Shown: positions 1 through 9,700, numbered from the stretch's first letter. The stretch: 54,953 nucleotides of DNA from an uncultured Oscillospiraceae bacterium (GCA_934565415.1 CAKTHQ010000014.1:1-54953), one strand, 5' to 3'. Made by a program: numbers and translations. The notes: generated by a model not told the origin, from the sequence alone.

Positions 1-1188
1 ATGAACACCTGCTCCATCCGGGAGCACGCCGAGCAGCGGGTGTTCGGCAACCTGGGGGCGCTGACCCACACCAAGCGCCGCCACCCGGAGCAAAAGATCT
101 TTCTGTGCGGCTGTATGGCCGGGGAAACCAAGGTATCGGACCGGATCAAAAACAGCTACCCCTATGTGGACGGGGTATTTTCCACCCATCACCTGTGGCA
201 GTTTCCGGAGATACTATATAATGTATTGACCAAGAAGAAGCGGCAGTTCTATATTGCGGACGAGGCCGGTTCCATTGCCGAGGGCATCCCCCAGGTGCGG
301 GATTCTTCCCTGAAGGCCTGGGTATCCATTATGTACGGCTGCAACAATTTCTGCACCTACTGCATCGTGCCCTATGTCCGGGGCCGGGAGCGGAGCCGCC
401 AGCCGGAGGCCATTCTGGAAGAGTGCCGCCAGCTGATTGAGGGCGGCTGCAAGGAAATTACCCTCTTGGGCCAGAACGTAAACTCCTACGGCAAGGACCT
501 GGACTGCGGCGTGGACTTTGCGGACCTCCTGGCCCGAATTGCGGAGCTGCCCGGAGATTTTCTCATCCGCTTTATGACCAGCCATCCCAGAGATGCCTCT
601 ACAAAGCTTTTTGACACCATGGCAAAATATCCGAAGATTGCCAAGCAGCTGCATCTTCCCTTCCAGTCCGGCTCTTCCCGGGTACTAAAGGCAATGAATC
701 GGCATTATGACCGGGAAACCTACCTGGAGAAGGTGAATTACGCCAAGTCCGTTATGCCCGATCTGGTGCTGACCAGCGATGTGATCGTGGGCTTTCCCGG
801 GGAGACCGAGGAGGAATTCGAAGAAACCATTTCCCTCATCCGGCAGGTCCGCTACGACAGTCTCTTTACCTTTATCTTCTCCCCCCGCACTGGCACCCCG
901 GCAGCCAAGATGGAGGACCCCACCCCCAAGGAGGAGAAAAACCGCCGGTTTGACAAGCTCTGCGCCTGCCAGAACGCCATCTCTGAAGAAATTCACGCCT
1001 CTTACATCGGCAAGACCTTCCGCTGCCTGGTAGACGGGCAGGACAAGGACAATCTCACCGCCCGGACCGAAGGCGGCCGTCTGGTCCGCTTCCAGGGGCC
1101 GGAGTGCCTCATCGGCACCTATACAAATTTGCGCATCACCGGGGCTACCACCTGGAGCCTGACGGGAGAATGCGCCTTAGAAAGATAA
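1..1188 (+). CDS. miaB: MiaB, tRNA methylthiotransferase (5' end outside window)
   Basis: Radical SAM enzyme that adds the methylthio group to i6A37 of tRNAs reading UNN codons. The window opens inside the gene: the visible Met-Asn-Thr-Cys-Ser is an internal motif of the N-terminal iron-sulfur domain, whose second and third cysteines are seen (NTCS, CGCMAG) while the first lies upstream. The radical SAM triad Cys-x3-Cys-x2-Cys is at visible residues 114/118/121 (GCNNFCTYC), followed by IVPYVRGRERSR. A TRAM-like C-terminus follows. mutS starts 9 bp after the stop, so the two are probably co-transcribed, and miaA, which makes the MiaB substrate, lies in the same gene string. Identity is firm; only the true start is unseen. 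Confidence 0.96.
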   Translation: MNTCSIREHAEQRVFGNLGALTHTKRRHPEQKIFLCGCMAGETKVSDRIKNSYPYVDGVFSTHHLWQFPEILYNVLTKKKRQFYIADEAGSIAEGIPQVRDSSLKAWVSIMYGCNNFCTYCIVPYVRGRERSRQPEAILEECRQLIEGGCKEITLLGQNVNSYGKDLDCGVDFADLLARIAELPGDFLIRFMTSHPRDASTKLFDTMAKYPKIAKQLHLPFQSGSSRVLKAMNRHYDRETYLEKVNYAKSVMPDLVLTSDVIVGFPGETEEEFEETISLIRQVRYDSLFTFIFSPRTGTPAAKMEDPTPKEEKNRRFDKLCACQNAISEEIHASYIGKTFRCLVDGQDKDNLTARTEGGRLVRFQGPECLIGTYTNLRITGATTWSLTGECALER

Positions 1189-1197
1189 GGAAATGCT

Positions 1198-3792
1198 ATG
1201 GCAAATACCGAACTGACCCCTATGCAGCGGCAATACCGGCAGATGAAGGAACAAAACGGGGACTGCATCCTGTTCTTCCGTCTGGGCGACTTCTATGAAA
1301 TGTTCAATGAGGACGCCATTCTGGCCGCCAAGGAGCTGGACCTGACCCTGACCAGCCGGGACCGGAGCAAGCCCAAGGAGGAGCAGACCCCCATGTGCGG
1401 CGTGCCCTACCACAGCGTGGATGCCTATATTGCCCGCCTGGTCCAGAAGGGCTACAAGGTAGCCGTCTGCGAGCAGATGGAGGACCCTGCTACGGCCAAG
1501 GGCCTGGTTGAGCGGGACATCACCCGGATCATCACCCCTGGCACGGTAACGGAAAGCTGTATGCTGGAGGAATCCAAGAATAACTACATGGGCTGCATCT
1601 GCGCCCAGGGGGGCCGGTTTGGTCTTGCCTTTTGTGACCTGTCCACCGGCGCCTTCTTTTCCACCACCTGCGTGGATGCGCGCAGCGTGTGCTCTGAATT
1701 GGGCAGGTTTACCCCCAGCGAGGTTTTGCGCTTTGGGGAGGAGACCCAGGCGGAGGAGATTTCCGCTGTCCTTTTCCAGCGGCTCCACTGCTGCGTAGAC
1801 GAGGGAAAGGCCGAGGATTTTGACCTGAACAGCGCCGAAGAGCTGCTGCAAAAGCACTTTGGAAAGTCCGTCCAGGAGCTTGGTATGGCCTCCTTTCCAG
1901 CCGCCACCCAGGCCAGCGGTGCGCTGTTAAAAACCCTTCTCACCCTGCAAAAAAACGACCTGGCCCATATCCGGGAGCTGCAATACTACACCACCGGCCG
2001 CTTTATGGAGCTGGACCTGGATGCCCGCCGGAATTTGGAATTGACGGAAACCATGCGGGCCAAGGAAAAGCGGGGTACCCTGCTATGGGTTCTGGATAAG
2101 ACCCATACCGCCATGGGAGGCCGGATGCTCCGGTCCTGGCTGGAAAAGCCTCTGTTAGACCCGGCAGAGATCACCCGGCGGAACGGGGCCGTAGAGGCTC
2201 TCGTCAACGACCCCATCGTCCGGGGTGAGCTGGAAGAGGCTCTGCGGGATGTAACCGATCTGGAGCGGGTCATGACACGGATCGTCACCGGCACCGTCAA
2301 CTGCCGGGATCTGCTGTCCCTTGCCCGGGGCTTACGGGCCCTGCCCCAGGTAAAGGAGCAGCTGCAAAGGGCCGACAGCAGCCTCCTGCAGCGGCTTGCC
2401 GTGGATATTGATCCCCTGGAAAGCTGGGCCGACCGGATTGAAAAGACCATTGTAGACGAACCGCCCCTGACCATCCGGGAGGGCGGCATCATCCGCAAGG
2501 GTGCCGACGAAAACGCCGACAGGCTCCGGGATATTATGGAGGGCGGCTCCGGCACCATCGCAGCCATCGAGTCCAGCGAGCGGGAGAAAACCGGTATCCG
2601 CACCCTGAAGGTGGGCTTTAACCGGGTCTTCGGCTATTATATCGAAGTCAGCAAATCCTTTATGAGCCAGGTACCGGATAACTACATCCGCAAGCAGACC
2701 CTGGCCAACTGCGAGCGCTACATCACCCAGGAGCTGAAGGAGCTGGAAACCCAGGTGCTTACCGCCAAGGATCGGCTGACCGCCCTGGAATACCAAATCT
2801 TCCAAAAGCTGCGGGAGGACCTGGCTTCCCAGGCCCCTGCCGTCCAGCAGTCCGCCGCCGCCGTAGCCGCCGCGGATACATTATGTTCCCTGGCCAATGT
2901 GGCCGTGCAAAGAGGCTACTGCAAGCCGGAGGTCACCCTGGGGCCGGAAATTCACATTGAAGGGGGCCGCCACCCGGTGGTGGAAGCCATGCTGCAGGAC
3001 AGCCTGTTTGTACCCAACGATACGAATCTGGGGGGCAAAAACAACCAGGTGGCCATTATCACCGGCCCCAATATGGCGGGTAAATCCACCTATATGCGTC
3101 AGGTGGCCCTGATTGTTTTAATGGCCCAGATGGGTTCCTTCGTCCCCGCCCGCTCTGCCCGCATTGGCCTGGTAGACCGGGTGTTTACCAGAATCGGCGC
3201 CAGCGACGACCTGGCTTCCGGCCAGTCCACCTTTATGGTGGAAATGACGGAGGTTGCCAACATTCTGAAATATGCCACCTCCCGCAGCCTGCTCATCCTG
3301 GATGAGATCGGCCGGGGTACCTCTACCTACGACGGCATGAGTATCGCCCGGGCGGTGCTGGAATTCGCCGCCAACCCCAGGCACCTGGGGGCAAAGACCT
3401 TGTTTGCCACCCATTACCATGAGCTGTCCACCATGGAACAGAAGCTGCCCAATGTAAAAAACTACAACATCGCCGTGAAGAAACGGGGAGACCAGATGAT
3501 CTTCCTGCGGAAAATCGTCCCCGGCGCCACCGACGACAGCTACGGCATCGAGGTTGCCAAGCTGGCCGGCCTGCCGAACAGCGTCATTACCCGGGCCAGG
3601 GAGATCCTGGCCGAGCTGGAAGCGGAAGGGCCCAAGCAAGTTGTTGCCGCCAAAGAACCCGACAACCAGGTAAGTATGCTGGATCTGGCCGGAAACCAAG
3701 TATGTGATGAGCTGCGAAAGCTGAACGTGGAAACCCTGACGCCCATTGAAGCCATGAACGCACTGTATAAGCTGCGAAAGATGGTGGAGTAA
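1198..3792 (+). CDS. mutS: DNA mismatch repair protein MutS
   Basis: Mismatch-binding ATPase that starts post-replicative repair together with MutL. At 864 residues it has normal family length. The mismatch-reading Phe-x-Glu is in GDFYEMF (residues 30-36), near the start. The ATPase has Walker A GPNMAGKST near residue 623 and the DEIGRGTST signature, followed by FATHYHEL. A short C-terminal tail ends KLRKMVE. The start is the ATG directly after miaB. mutL follows one gene later, the usual Gram-positive pairing. Nothing looks damaged. Confidence 0.98.
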   Translation: MANTELTPMQRQYRQMKEQNGDCILFFRLGDFYEMFNEDAILAAKELDLTLTSRDRSKPKEEQTPMCGVPYHSVDAYIARLVQKGYKVAVCEQMEDPATAKGLVERDITRIITPGTVTESCMLEESKNNYMGCICAQGGRFGLAFCDLSTGAFFSTTCVDARSVCSELGRFTPSEVLRFGEETQAEEISAVLFQRLHCCVDEGKAEDFDLNSAEELLQKHFGKSVQELGMASFPAATQASGALLKTLLTLQKNDLAHIRELQYYTTGRFMELDLDARRNLELTETMRAKEKRGTLLWVLDKTHTAMGGRMLRSWLEKPLLDPAEITRRNGAVEALVNDPIVRGELEEALRDVTDLERVMTRIVTGTVNCRDLLSLARGLRALPQVKEQLQRADSSLLQRLAVDIDPLESWADRIEKTIVDEPPLTIREGGIIRKGADENADRLRDIMEGGSGTIAAIESSEREKTGIRTLKVGFNRVFGYYIEVSKSFMSQVPDNYIRKQTLANCERYITQELKELETQVLTAKDRLTALEYQIFQKLREDLASQAPAVQQSAAAVAAADTLCSLANVAVQRGYCKPEVTLGPEIHIEGGRHPVVEAMLQDSLFVPNDTNLGGKNNQVAIITGPNMAGKSTYMRQVALIVLMAQMGSFVPARSARIGLVDRVFTRIGASDDLASGQSTFMVEMTEVANILKYATSRSLLILDEIGRGTSTYDGMSIARAVLEFAANPRHLGAKTLFATHYHELSTMEQKLPNVKNYNIAVKKRGDQMIFLRKIVPGATDDSYGIEVAKLAGLPNSVITRAREILAELEAEGPKQVVAAKEPDNQVSMLDLAGNQVCDELRKLNVETLTPIEAMNALYKLRKMVE

Positions 3793-3803
3793 AAAGAAAA
3801 CTT

Positions 3804-4502
3804 ATGTCCAAACAAACCCTTTCCCCGCCCACCCTGCGGCGGGATGAGACCATTGTGGGATGGTCCTATTATGCCTTTCAGATGATTGTTCTGCCCAGTC
3901 TGCTGTTTTCTCTCAACGGGCTGCTGAAAAAGCCCGCAGGCGAGGCAGAGGTCAATTTCACCTACCTGCTTTTAAACTTTCTGGCCACCCTTTGGATTTA
4001 CCATCGGTTTCTGGGCGGAGCCTTCAGGCAGGCCAAAAGCCACCCGGCGGAGCTGGTGCAGGGGGTAGTGCTGGGCCTGGCAGCCTACTGGGCCAGCTTT
4101 TATATACTAACCTGGGCCATTCAGTTGTTGGACCCAAGTTATGTCAATCAAAACGATGCTTCCATTGCCGGTATGGCCCAGAGCGGCTATTATTTCATGG
4201 TCCTTGGCACCGTAATTTTTGCTCCCATTACGGAGGAATGCGTATATCGGGGGCTTCTCTTCCGGAATCTCTGGCGGACCGGTCCCATCGTTGCCTACCT
4301 GGTCTCTATGTTCGCCTTTTCCATTGTCCATATTATAAGCTATCTGGGGGTATACACACCGTTACAGATGACTCTGGCCTTTCTGCAATATCTGCCCGCC
4401 GGGCTGTGCCTGGCCTGGTGTTATGTAAAAAGCGGAAGCATCTGCGGCCCCATTCTGATGCACGCTCTCATTAACCTGTACAGCATCAACCAGCTGAGGT
4501 AA
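3804..4502 (+). CDS. CPBP-family intramembrane metalloprotease
   Basis: Multi-pass membrane protein of 232 residues with the motifs of the CPBP/CAAX protease (Abi) family: Glu-Glu-x3-Arg as EECVYRG (Glu144, Glu145, Arg149), a His in FSIVHI near residue 175, and the last motif as HALIN near residue 221. Members cleave in the membrane in prenyl-protein processing or peptide self-immunity, but many bacterial ones have no known substrate. It sits between mutS (11 bp gap) and mutL (4 bp gap), so it is carried in the repair operon; nothing suggests a repair role. The ribosome site before ATG 3804 is weak. Family call is confident, substrate unknown. Confidence 0.88.
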   Translation: MSKQTLSPPTLRRDETIVGWSYYAFQMIVLPSLLFSLNGLLKKPAGEAEVNFTYLLLNFLATLWIYHRFLGGAFRQAKSHPAELVQGVVLGLAAYWASFYILTWAIQLLDPSYVNQNDASIAGMAQSGYYFMVLGTVIFAPITEECVYRGLLFRNLWRTGPIVAYLVSMFAFSIVHIISYLGVYTPLQMTLAFLQYLPAGLCLAWCYVKSGSICGPILMHALINLYSINQLR

Positions 4503-4506
4503 GCCT

Positions 4507-6459
4507 ATGCCAAAAATCATTCAACTATCCCCCCATATTGCCAATCTGATTGCCGCCGGTGAGGTGGTGGAACGGCCCGGCAGCGTTGCCAAGGAGCTAT
4601 TGGAAAACGCCGTAGATGCCGGGGCCACCAAAATCACCATCGAAATCCGCAACGGCGGTATGACCTTTCTGCGGGTGACGGACAACGGCTGCGGCATGAA
4701 CGCCGAGGACGCCCGCACCGCTTTCCTGCGCCACGCCACCTCCAAACTCCGTACCGCCGAGGACCTGGCAGCCATCGGCACCATGGGCTTCCGGGGGGAG
4801 GCCTTGGCAGCCATTGCCTCCGTCAGCCGCATTGACCTGATGACAAAAACGCCGGATAGCCTCACCGGCGTCAGCCTCCATCTGGAAGGGGGCCAAATTA
4901 TGGAAGAATCCGAGGCCGGGTGCCCCGACGGCACCACCATTATTGTCCGGGATCTGTTCTTCAATACCCCCGCCCGGATGAAGTTTATGAAGGCCGATAC
5001 GGTAGAGGGCTCCCGGGTAACGGCGGCGGTGCAGCTGCAGGCCCTGGCCCACCCGGAATGTGCCATCCAGCTGATCCGGGACGGAAAGCCCGTCCTCTCC
5101 ACCCCCGGTACCGGGGACCTGAAGGCCGCGGTATACACCGTATATGGCCGTGACTCCGCCGGAATGGTGCCGGTAAACAGCCAGTGGGAAAAATACAAGC
5201 TCACAGGCTTTGTATGCAAGCCCACCGATGCCCGGCCCAGCCGAAATTTGCAGACCTTTTTTGTAAACCATCGGCCGGTAAAGTCCAGGCTTTTGATTAC
5301 CGCCCTGGAGGAGGCCTACCGGAACCAGCTGATGGTAGGCAAATTTCCCACCTGCGTTTTGTGCCTGGAAATTCCCGCCGCCGCGGTGGATGTAAATGTG
5401 CACCCGGCCAAAACAGAGGTCAAGTTTTTAAACGAAAAGGCGGTCTTTGACTGCGTCCACTATGGCGTTCTGGGGGCCCTGAACCAGGCCCCGGACCGGC
5501 CGGAAGTGAAATTTCCCCAGCCCAGGGTTCAGGCCGCCCCGGAGCCCCAAAAGGCGCCGAGTCTTCCGCCGAAGCAGGAAGTCAAGCCCGCTGCCCCCAA
5601 AAAGGATTTCTTCCGGACCATGACCCCAGAGGAATACAAGTCCTTCTCCCAGGCGGTCCGGGAAGCCCCCAAGCCGGAGCCCCAAAAGGCCCGGGCTGCG
5701 GCAGAAAAGCTGCCGGAAAGCAAGCCGGTACTCCACTCCCCGGTGTATGTGCCCTCCGGCGGAGTGGTGTCGTCCCCCAAGAAGGAGCCCCAGAAGGAAG
5801 TGCCCCCGGCCCCCAAAAAGGAAATGCCTCCGGTCCTCCCGGAACCCAAAGAGGAAGCGCCGGAACAGCAAACCATCCCCATGCCCAAGGAAACCCAATG
5901 GCGGATGGTGGGGGAACTGTACCGGACCTATATTCTGGTAGAGCAAGGGGAGGAAGCCTTCCTCATAGATAAGCACGCCGCCCATGAACGCATTCTGTTT
6001 GATAAGCTGAAGGCCAACCAGGAGGCCATTGTGGGCCAAAGTCTTCTCACCCCCATTGCGGTACGGCTGGAGCCCAGGGAGGCTTCCAGTCTTATGGCAA
6101 ACACAGCCATGATGGAAAGCCTGGGTTTTGAACTGGAGGAGTTCGGGGAAAATACCGTTCTCCTGCGGCAGATTCCCATGGACCTGACCCCCGACTCCGC
6201 CAAAGAGGCCGTTGAAGAGCTGGCGGACAACCTATTAAAGGGCAAAGCCACCGCCCCGGATACGGTGCGGGACGAGATGCTCCACACCGTGGCCTGTAAG
6301 GCCGCCATTAAGGCCGACTGGATCAACGACGACCGGGAGCTCTTAGAAATCGTCAAGCAGGTCATGAGCCGGGAAAGCCTCAAATACTGCCCCCACGGGC
6401 GGCCCATCTGCGTGACACTGAGCAAAAAGCAGCTGGAAAAGCAGTTCCGGAGAACATAA
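4507..6459 (+). CDS. mutL: DNA mismatch repair protein MutL
   Basis: GHKL ATPase that couples MutS recognition to strand removal. The N-terminal ATPase shows ELLENAVDAGAT, DNGCGM and GFRGEAL. A Pro/Lys/Glu-rich linker occupies about residues 335-465. The C-terminal dimerisation domain carries the endonuclease motif as DKHAAHERILFD from Asp488 and CPHGRP from Cys628, so this is a nicking-type MutL, as expected in bacteria without MutH. Two positions of the consensus DQHA-x2-E-x4-E differ (Lys for Gln, final Asp for Glu). Length 650 is typical. The ATG lies 4 bp after the protease stop. Confidence 0.98.
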   Translation: MPKIIQLSPHIANLIAAGEVVERPGSVAKELLENAVDAGATKITIEIRNGGMTFLRVTDNGCGMNAEDARTAFLRHATSKLRTAEDLAAIGTMGFRGEALAAIASVSRIDLMTKTPDSLTGVSLHLEGGQIMEESEAGCPDGTTIIVRDLFFNTPARMKFMKADTVEGSRVTAAVQLQALAHPECAIQLIRDGKPVLSTPGTGDLKAAVYTVYGRDSAGMVPVNSQWEKYKLTGFVCKPTDARPSRNLQTFFVNHRPVKSRLLITALEEAYRNQLMVGKFPTCVLCLEIPAAAVDVNVHPAKTEVKFLNEKAVFDCVHYGVLGALNQAPDRPEVKFPQPRVQAAPEPQKAPSLPPKQEVKPAAPKKDFFRTMTPEEYKSFSQAVREAPKPEPQKARAAAEKLPESKPVLHSPVYVPSGGVVSSPKKEPQKEVPPAPKKEMPPVLPEPKEEAPEQQTIPMPKETQWRMVGELYRTYILVEQGEEAFLIDKHAAHERILFDKLKANQEAIVGQSLLTPIAVRLEPREASSLMANTAMMESLGFELEEFGENTVLLRQIPMDLTPDSAKEAVEELADNLLKGKATAPDTVRDEMLHTVACKAAIKADWINDDRELLEIVKQVMSRESLKYCPHGRPICVTLSKKQLEKQFRRT

Positions 6460-6490
6460 GTGTCCCCCGAAGCGATTGGAGGAAAGAACA

Positions 6491-7021
6491 ATGAATCGTA
6501 AATTTCGACTGCTTCTCTACGGCATGACCGTCTGTGCGGGTCTTCTGACTCTGTTCTTCGCCTTTCTTCCCTGCCTGACCCTGGCAATCACCTTCGGCAC
6601 AACCTTTTATCATTTTGCCCTGCGGCTGCTGGTAGGCTGGCTTGGCCGGATTTTCTTCCCCAGCCGGGGAGAAAATGCCGCCTGGTTCCGGGAGCAGCCC
6701 TGGGAGGCCGCGCTGTACCGGCGTTTAAAGGTCCGGCGCTGGAAAAACAAAATGCCCACCTATCGCCCCGGTGATTTTGACCCGAAAATCCGCACTCCGG
6801 GAGAAATCATCCACGCCACCTGCATTTCCGAAATTACCCACGAGATCATCATGGTCCTGAGCTTTCTTCCGGTACTGGCCATTCCCAAATATGGGGCGCC
6901 GGCCGCGTTCTGGATCACCTCTGTCCTTGCAGCGCTCCTTGATGGCTGTTTTGCCGTCATGCAGCGCTACAACCGCCCCAGGCTTCTGAAACTGCAGCAA
7001 AGGAAGGAGCGCCGCTTATGA
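6491..7021 (+). CDS. Small membrane protein, possibly CrtO-like acyltransferase family
   Basis: Protein of 176 residues whose function is not certain. ATG 6491 is chosen because GGAGGAAAG lies 4-5 bp before it; an upstream in-frame TTG at 6476 would overlap that ribosome site. Two hydrophobic stretches near residues 8-50 and two near 117-150 flank a basic loop containing LYRRLKVRRWKNKMPTY and a following CISEITHEIIM. The pattern of Arg-Trp-Lys-x3-Pro then an acidic/His segment recalls the CrtO (glycosyl-diaponeurosporenoate acyltransferase-like) family, but this is from memory. The stop overlaps the miaA start (ATGA), so the two are translationally coupled. Confidence 0.75.
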   Translation: MNRKFRLLLYGMTVCAGLLTLFFAFLPCLTLAITFGTTFYHFALRLLVGWLGRIFFPSRGENAAWFREQPWEAALYRRLKVRRWKNKMPTYRPGDFDPKIRTPGEIIHATCISEITHEIIMVLSFLPVLAIPKYGAPAAFWITSVLAALLDGCFAVMQRYNRPRLLKLQQRKERRL

Positions 7022-7947
7022 ACCCCATTATCTGCCTGGCAGGCCCTACCGCCTCCGGGAAAACCGCGCTGGCCGTTGAGCTTGCCAAAGAATTAAGCGG
7101 TGAGGTGGTCTCCTGTGACTCCATGCAGGTATATAGGCGCATGAACATTGGCACCGCCAAACCCAGCCAAGCCGAAATGCAGGGCATCCCCCACCACATG
7201 ATCGATGTGGCCGAGCCCACCGAAGACTTTTCCGTTTCCAGATATTGCGCCCAGGCTGCCCCCATTGTAGAGGACATTGTGGCCCGGGGAAAGACTGCCA
7301 TCATTGCCGGAGGCACCGGGCTCTACATGGATTCCCTGATCAAAGGCAACGATTTTGCCCCCTTCCCCTCCACCGGGGTCCGGGAACAGCTGGAGGCCCG
7401 GGCGGATGCCCAGGGAATGGAGGCCATGCAGGCCTGGCTCCGCTCCATCGACCCGGAGGCGGCGGAGCGCATTCACGACCGGAAGCGGCTCCTGCGGGCC
7501 CTGGAAGTATATCTGGAAACCGGGGAAACCATAACGGAACACAACCGGAAAACCCAGCTTCTTCCCCCCAGATTCACGCCTCTGTGGCTGGGGCTGGACT
7601 ACAGGGATCGGCAGCAGCTCTACAGCCGCATCGACCTGCGGGTGACCCAAATGCTGGAAATGGGCCTGATTGAAGAAATCCGGGGGCTCTTGGATAGCGG
7701 CATTCCGGAAAGCGCCACCGCCATGCAGGCCATTGGCTACAAGGAATTTGTAGACGCTCTGGAGGGCCGGGGCACCATAGAGGCCGCGGCGGACTCCGTC
7801 CGGCAGTCATCCCGCAGGTATGCCAAGCGGCAGCTCACCTGGTTCCGCCGGAACAAGGCCATGCACTGGATTTTCCGGGAGGCCCATACCTCCGGGGAGG
7901 AAATTTTCCGGTCCGCCCGACAGATTATTCAGGAATTCGACAAGTGA
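7018..7947 (+). CDS. miaA: tRNA dimethylallyltransferase MiaA
   Basis: Transfers the dimethylallyl group to A37 of tRNAs reading UNN codons, giving the i6A that MiaB then methylthiolates. Visible signatures are the P-loop GPTASGKT at residues 8-15, DSMQVYRRMNIGTAKP, GGTGLYMDSL, and the C-terminal QLTWFRRNKAMHWI. At 309 residues it is complete. It overlaps the preceding gene by 4 bp and is followed by hfq, the widely conserved miaA-hfq order. Confidence 0.97.
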   Translation: MNPIICLAGPTASGKTALAVELAKELSGEVVSCDSMQVYRRMNIGTAKPSQAEMQGIPHHMIDVAEPTEDFSVSRYCAQAAPIVEDIVARGKTAIIAGGTGLYMDSLIKGNDFAPFPSTGVREQLEARADAQGMEAMQAWLRSIDPEAAERIHDRKRLLRALEVYLETGETITEHNRKTQLLPPRFTPLWLGLDYRDRQQLYSRIDLRVTQMLEMGLIEEIRGLLDSGIPESATAMQAIGYKEFVDALEGRGTIEAAADSVRQSSRRYAKRQLTWFRRNKAMHWIFREAHTSGEEIFRSARQIIQEFDK

Positions 7948-8004
7948 ACCGTGGTAGCATATGTGTACTTCGATGGAAGAATACATGAAAACGAGGGTAT
8001 ACAT

Positions 8005-8235
8005 ATGAACGAAACCATGAATCTGCAAGATGCCATTTTGAAGGAAGTGCGCCGGGAAAAAGTGCCCGTCACACTGTTTCTTATGAATGGCTTTCAGCTC
8101 CGGGGAATCATCACGGGGTTTGACAGCTTTGTAGTGGTGCTGGTATCCGACGGAAAACAGCAGATGATCTACAAGCACGCCATTTCTACCCTGGCACCCA
8201 TCCGGCCCCTGAAGGCTGCTACGCCCACGGCGTAA
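8005..8235 (+). CDS. hfq: RNA chaperone Hfq
   Basis: Hexameric Sm-like RNA chaperone of 76 residues. Sm1 is seen as [21 protein letters not shown] and Sm2 as [13 protein letters not shown], with the YKHA core that contacts uridine-rich RNA. ATG 8005 (MNETMNLQD) is preferred because GAGGG lies about 6 bp upstream; GTG 7951 in frame would add 18 residues not found in the family, and ATG 8017 is also possible. The C-terminus is short and ends PLKAATPTA, as in Gram-positive Hfq. It follows miaA. Confidence 0.95.
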   Translation: MNETMNLQDAILKEVRREKVPVTLFLMNGFQLRGIITGFDSFVVVLVSDGKQQMIYKHAISTLAPIRPLKAATPTA

Positions 8236-8249
8236 GGCTTTTCCCGGCC

Positions 8250-8291
8250 GCCCCCCGGCAGCGGAGCCTTCGCCGTCCGGGGGCATTTCTT
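8250..8291 (+). terminator. Possible terminator after hfq
   Basis: A GC-rich hairpin (GCCCCCCGG at 8250-8258 against CCGGGGGC at 8277-8284, one C bulged) lies 15 bp after the hfq stop and is followed by ATTTCTTTA. The T run is weak, so termination may be partial. Confidence 0.45.
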
Positions 8292-8333
8292 TATGCGCCC
8301 CAAAATTGTTACGATACAGAGAGGAGAACCCCT

Positions 8334-9026
8334 ATGTCCATTGCCGAAAATGTTGCCGCCATCCGCGCTTCCATGGAAGAGGCCGCCCGGGAAGCAGGCC
8401 GCGACCCCAAGGAAATCAAGCTCTGCGCCGCCACCAAAATGAATGATGCCGATGCCGTCCGCCAGGCAATTGCCGCCGGGGTGGATGTCTGCGGTGAAAA
8501 CCGGGTCCAGGAGCTGGTCCAAAAGCAGGCCGAAAACGCCTACGTTGGCGCCCCGGTTCACTTTATCGGGCACCTGCAGACCAACAAGGTCCGGCAGGTG
8601 GTTGGCAAGGTGGACCTGATTCAGAGCGTCGGAAGCCTGCACCTTCTGGAGGCCGTTCAGAAGGAAGCCGCCCGGCAAAGCCTGAATCAGAACATTCTTT
8701 TGGAAATAAATATCGGCGAAGAGGCCGCAAAAACCGGATTTGCCCCGGCAGACATTCTTCCCCTAATGGACAAAATTGACAGTTTTCCCAACATATGCGT
8801 CCGGGGGCTTATGGCAATTCCCCCAATCTCTGTAAATCCCGGCGATAATCTAAATTTTTTTCTGAAAATGCGGCAAATTTATATTGACATACAGGCAAAA
8901 AAGAAGGATAATGTCATGGTGGACTGCTTATCTATGGGCATGTCCGGAGACTACCGGGATGCGATCCGCTGCGGCAGCACCATGGTCCGCATTGGCACCG
9001 CGATTTTCGGTGAGAGACATTACTGA
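8334..9026 (+). CDS. yggS: YggS/PROSC-type pyridoxal phosphate homeostasis protein
   Basis: PLP-binding single-domain alanine-racemase-fold protein of 230 residues, thought to buffer free PLP. The PLP lysine is in CAATKMNDA near residue 34, GENRVQEL and HFIGHLQTNK follow, and the phosphate-binding C-terminus reads LSMGMSGDYRDAI then GSTMVRIGTAIFG. ATG 8334 has GAGAGGAG upstream. It stands directly before sepF, matching the ylmE-ylmF order of Firmicute division clusters. Confidence 0.95.
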   Translation: MSIAENVAAIRASMEEAAREAGRDPKEIKLCAATKMNDADAVRQAIAAGVDVCGENRVQELVQKQAENAYVGAPVHFIGHLQTNKVRQVVGKVDLIQSVGSLHLLEAVQKEAARQSLNQNILLEINIGEEAAKTGFAPADILPLMDKIDSFPNICVRGLMAIPPISVNPGDNLNFFLKMRQIYIDIQAKKKDNVMVDCLSMGMSGDYRDAIRCGSTMVRIGTAIFGERHY

Positions 9027-9070
9027 TACGCCGCATCACCAGATGTAAATATACAGGAGGAAATACAGAA

Positions 9071-9661
9071 ATGAGCTTATGGGATAACGTAAAGAAGTTT
9101 GCCCAGCCCTATACCGACGACGATTACGACGATTACGACGAAGACGAAGACTACGCCGACGACGACTACGAAGAACCCGAAGAAAAGCCTGCCCGCCGCT
9201 CTGCCCCCGCCCGCCGTTCTTCCCGCCCGGCTGCCAAGGCTCGAGATGAAGAAGAGGAGCCCGAAGAGGACGAGCACGACGATTTTGGGTTTGGCAGTAT
9301 TTCGGCTGCTCCCGCCGCCTCCGCCAGCCCCGTTGTGTCCTCCGGCAGCTTCAACGGTCCCGTGCTCCATACCCCCGCTTCCACAAACAAGCAGGAGGTT
9401 GTTCTGTTCCGTCCCGGCAGCTTTAACGATACCTCCAAAGCTGCCGACGACCTGCGGAACCGGAAGGCTGTCATCGTCAACATGGAGAATGTAGACAAAG
9501 CCATGGCCCGCCGTGTGGTGGACTTCCTGTCCGGCTGTGTTTACGCCCTGGATGGCGACGTAAAGAAGATCGCCCAGTCCGCTTACCTCTTCTGCCCCCA
9601 CAACATGGAAATCCAGGGAGACCTGGAATCCCTGCAGGCAGAGGTGGAAAGCTACATCTAA
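9071..9661 (+). CDS. sepF: Cell division protein SepF
   Basis: FtsZ-binding membrane-anchoring protein that helps form the septal ring. The first residues (MSLWDNVKKFAQPY) can form the amphipathic anchor helix. Residues 15-75 are a very acidic then Arg/Pro/Ala-rich linker. The globular SepF domain, about residues 108-195, has the expected VVLFRPGSFNDTSK, KAVIVNMENVD, RRVVDFLSGCVYALDG and LFCPHNMEI. At 196 residues it is slightly long because of the linker. AGGAGG precedes the start. divIVA follows after 39 bp. Confidence 0.96.
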   Translation: MSLWDNVKKFAQPYTDDDYDDYDEDEDYADDDYEEPEEKPARRSAPARRSSRPAAKARDEEEEPEEDEHDDFGFGSISAAPAASASPVVSSGSFNGPVLHTPASTNKQEVVLFRPGSFNDTSKAADDLRNRKAVIVNMENVDKAMARRVVDFLSGCVYALDGDVKKIAQSAYLFCPHNMEIQGDLESLQAEVESYI

Positions 9662-9700
9662 TAAAAGAAACCCATAAAAAGAACGGAAGGAGAAACAGAT

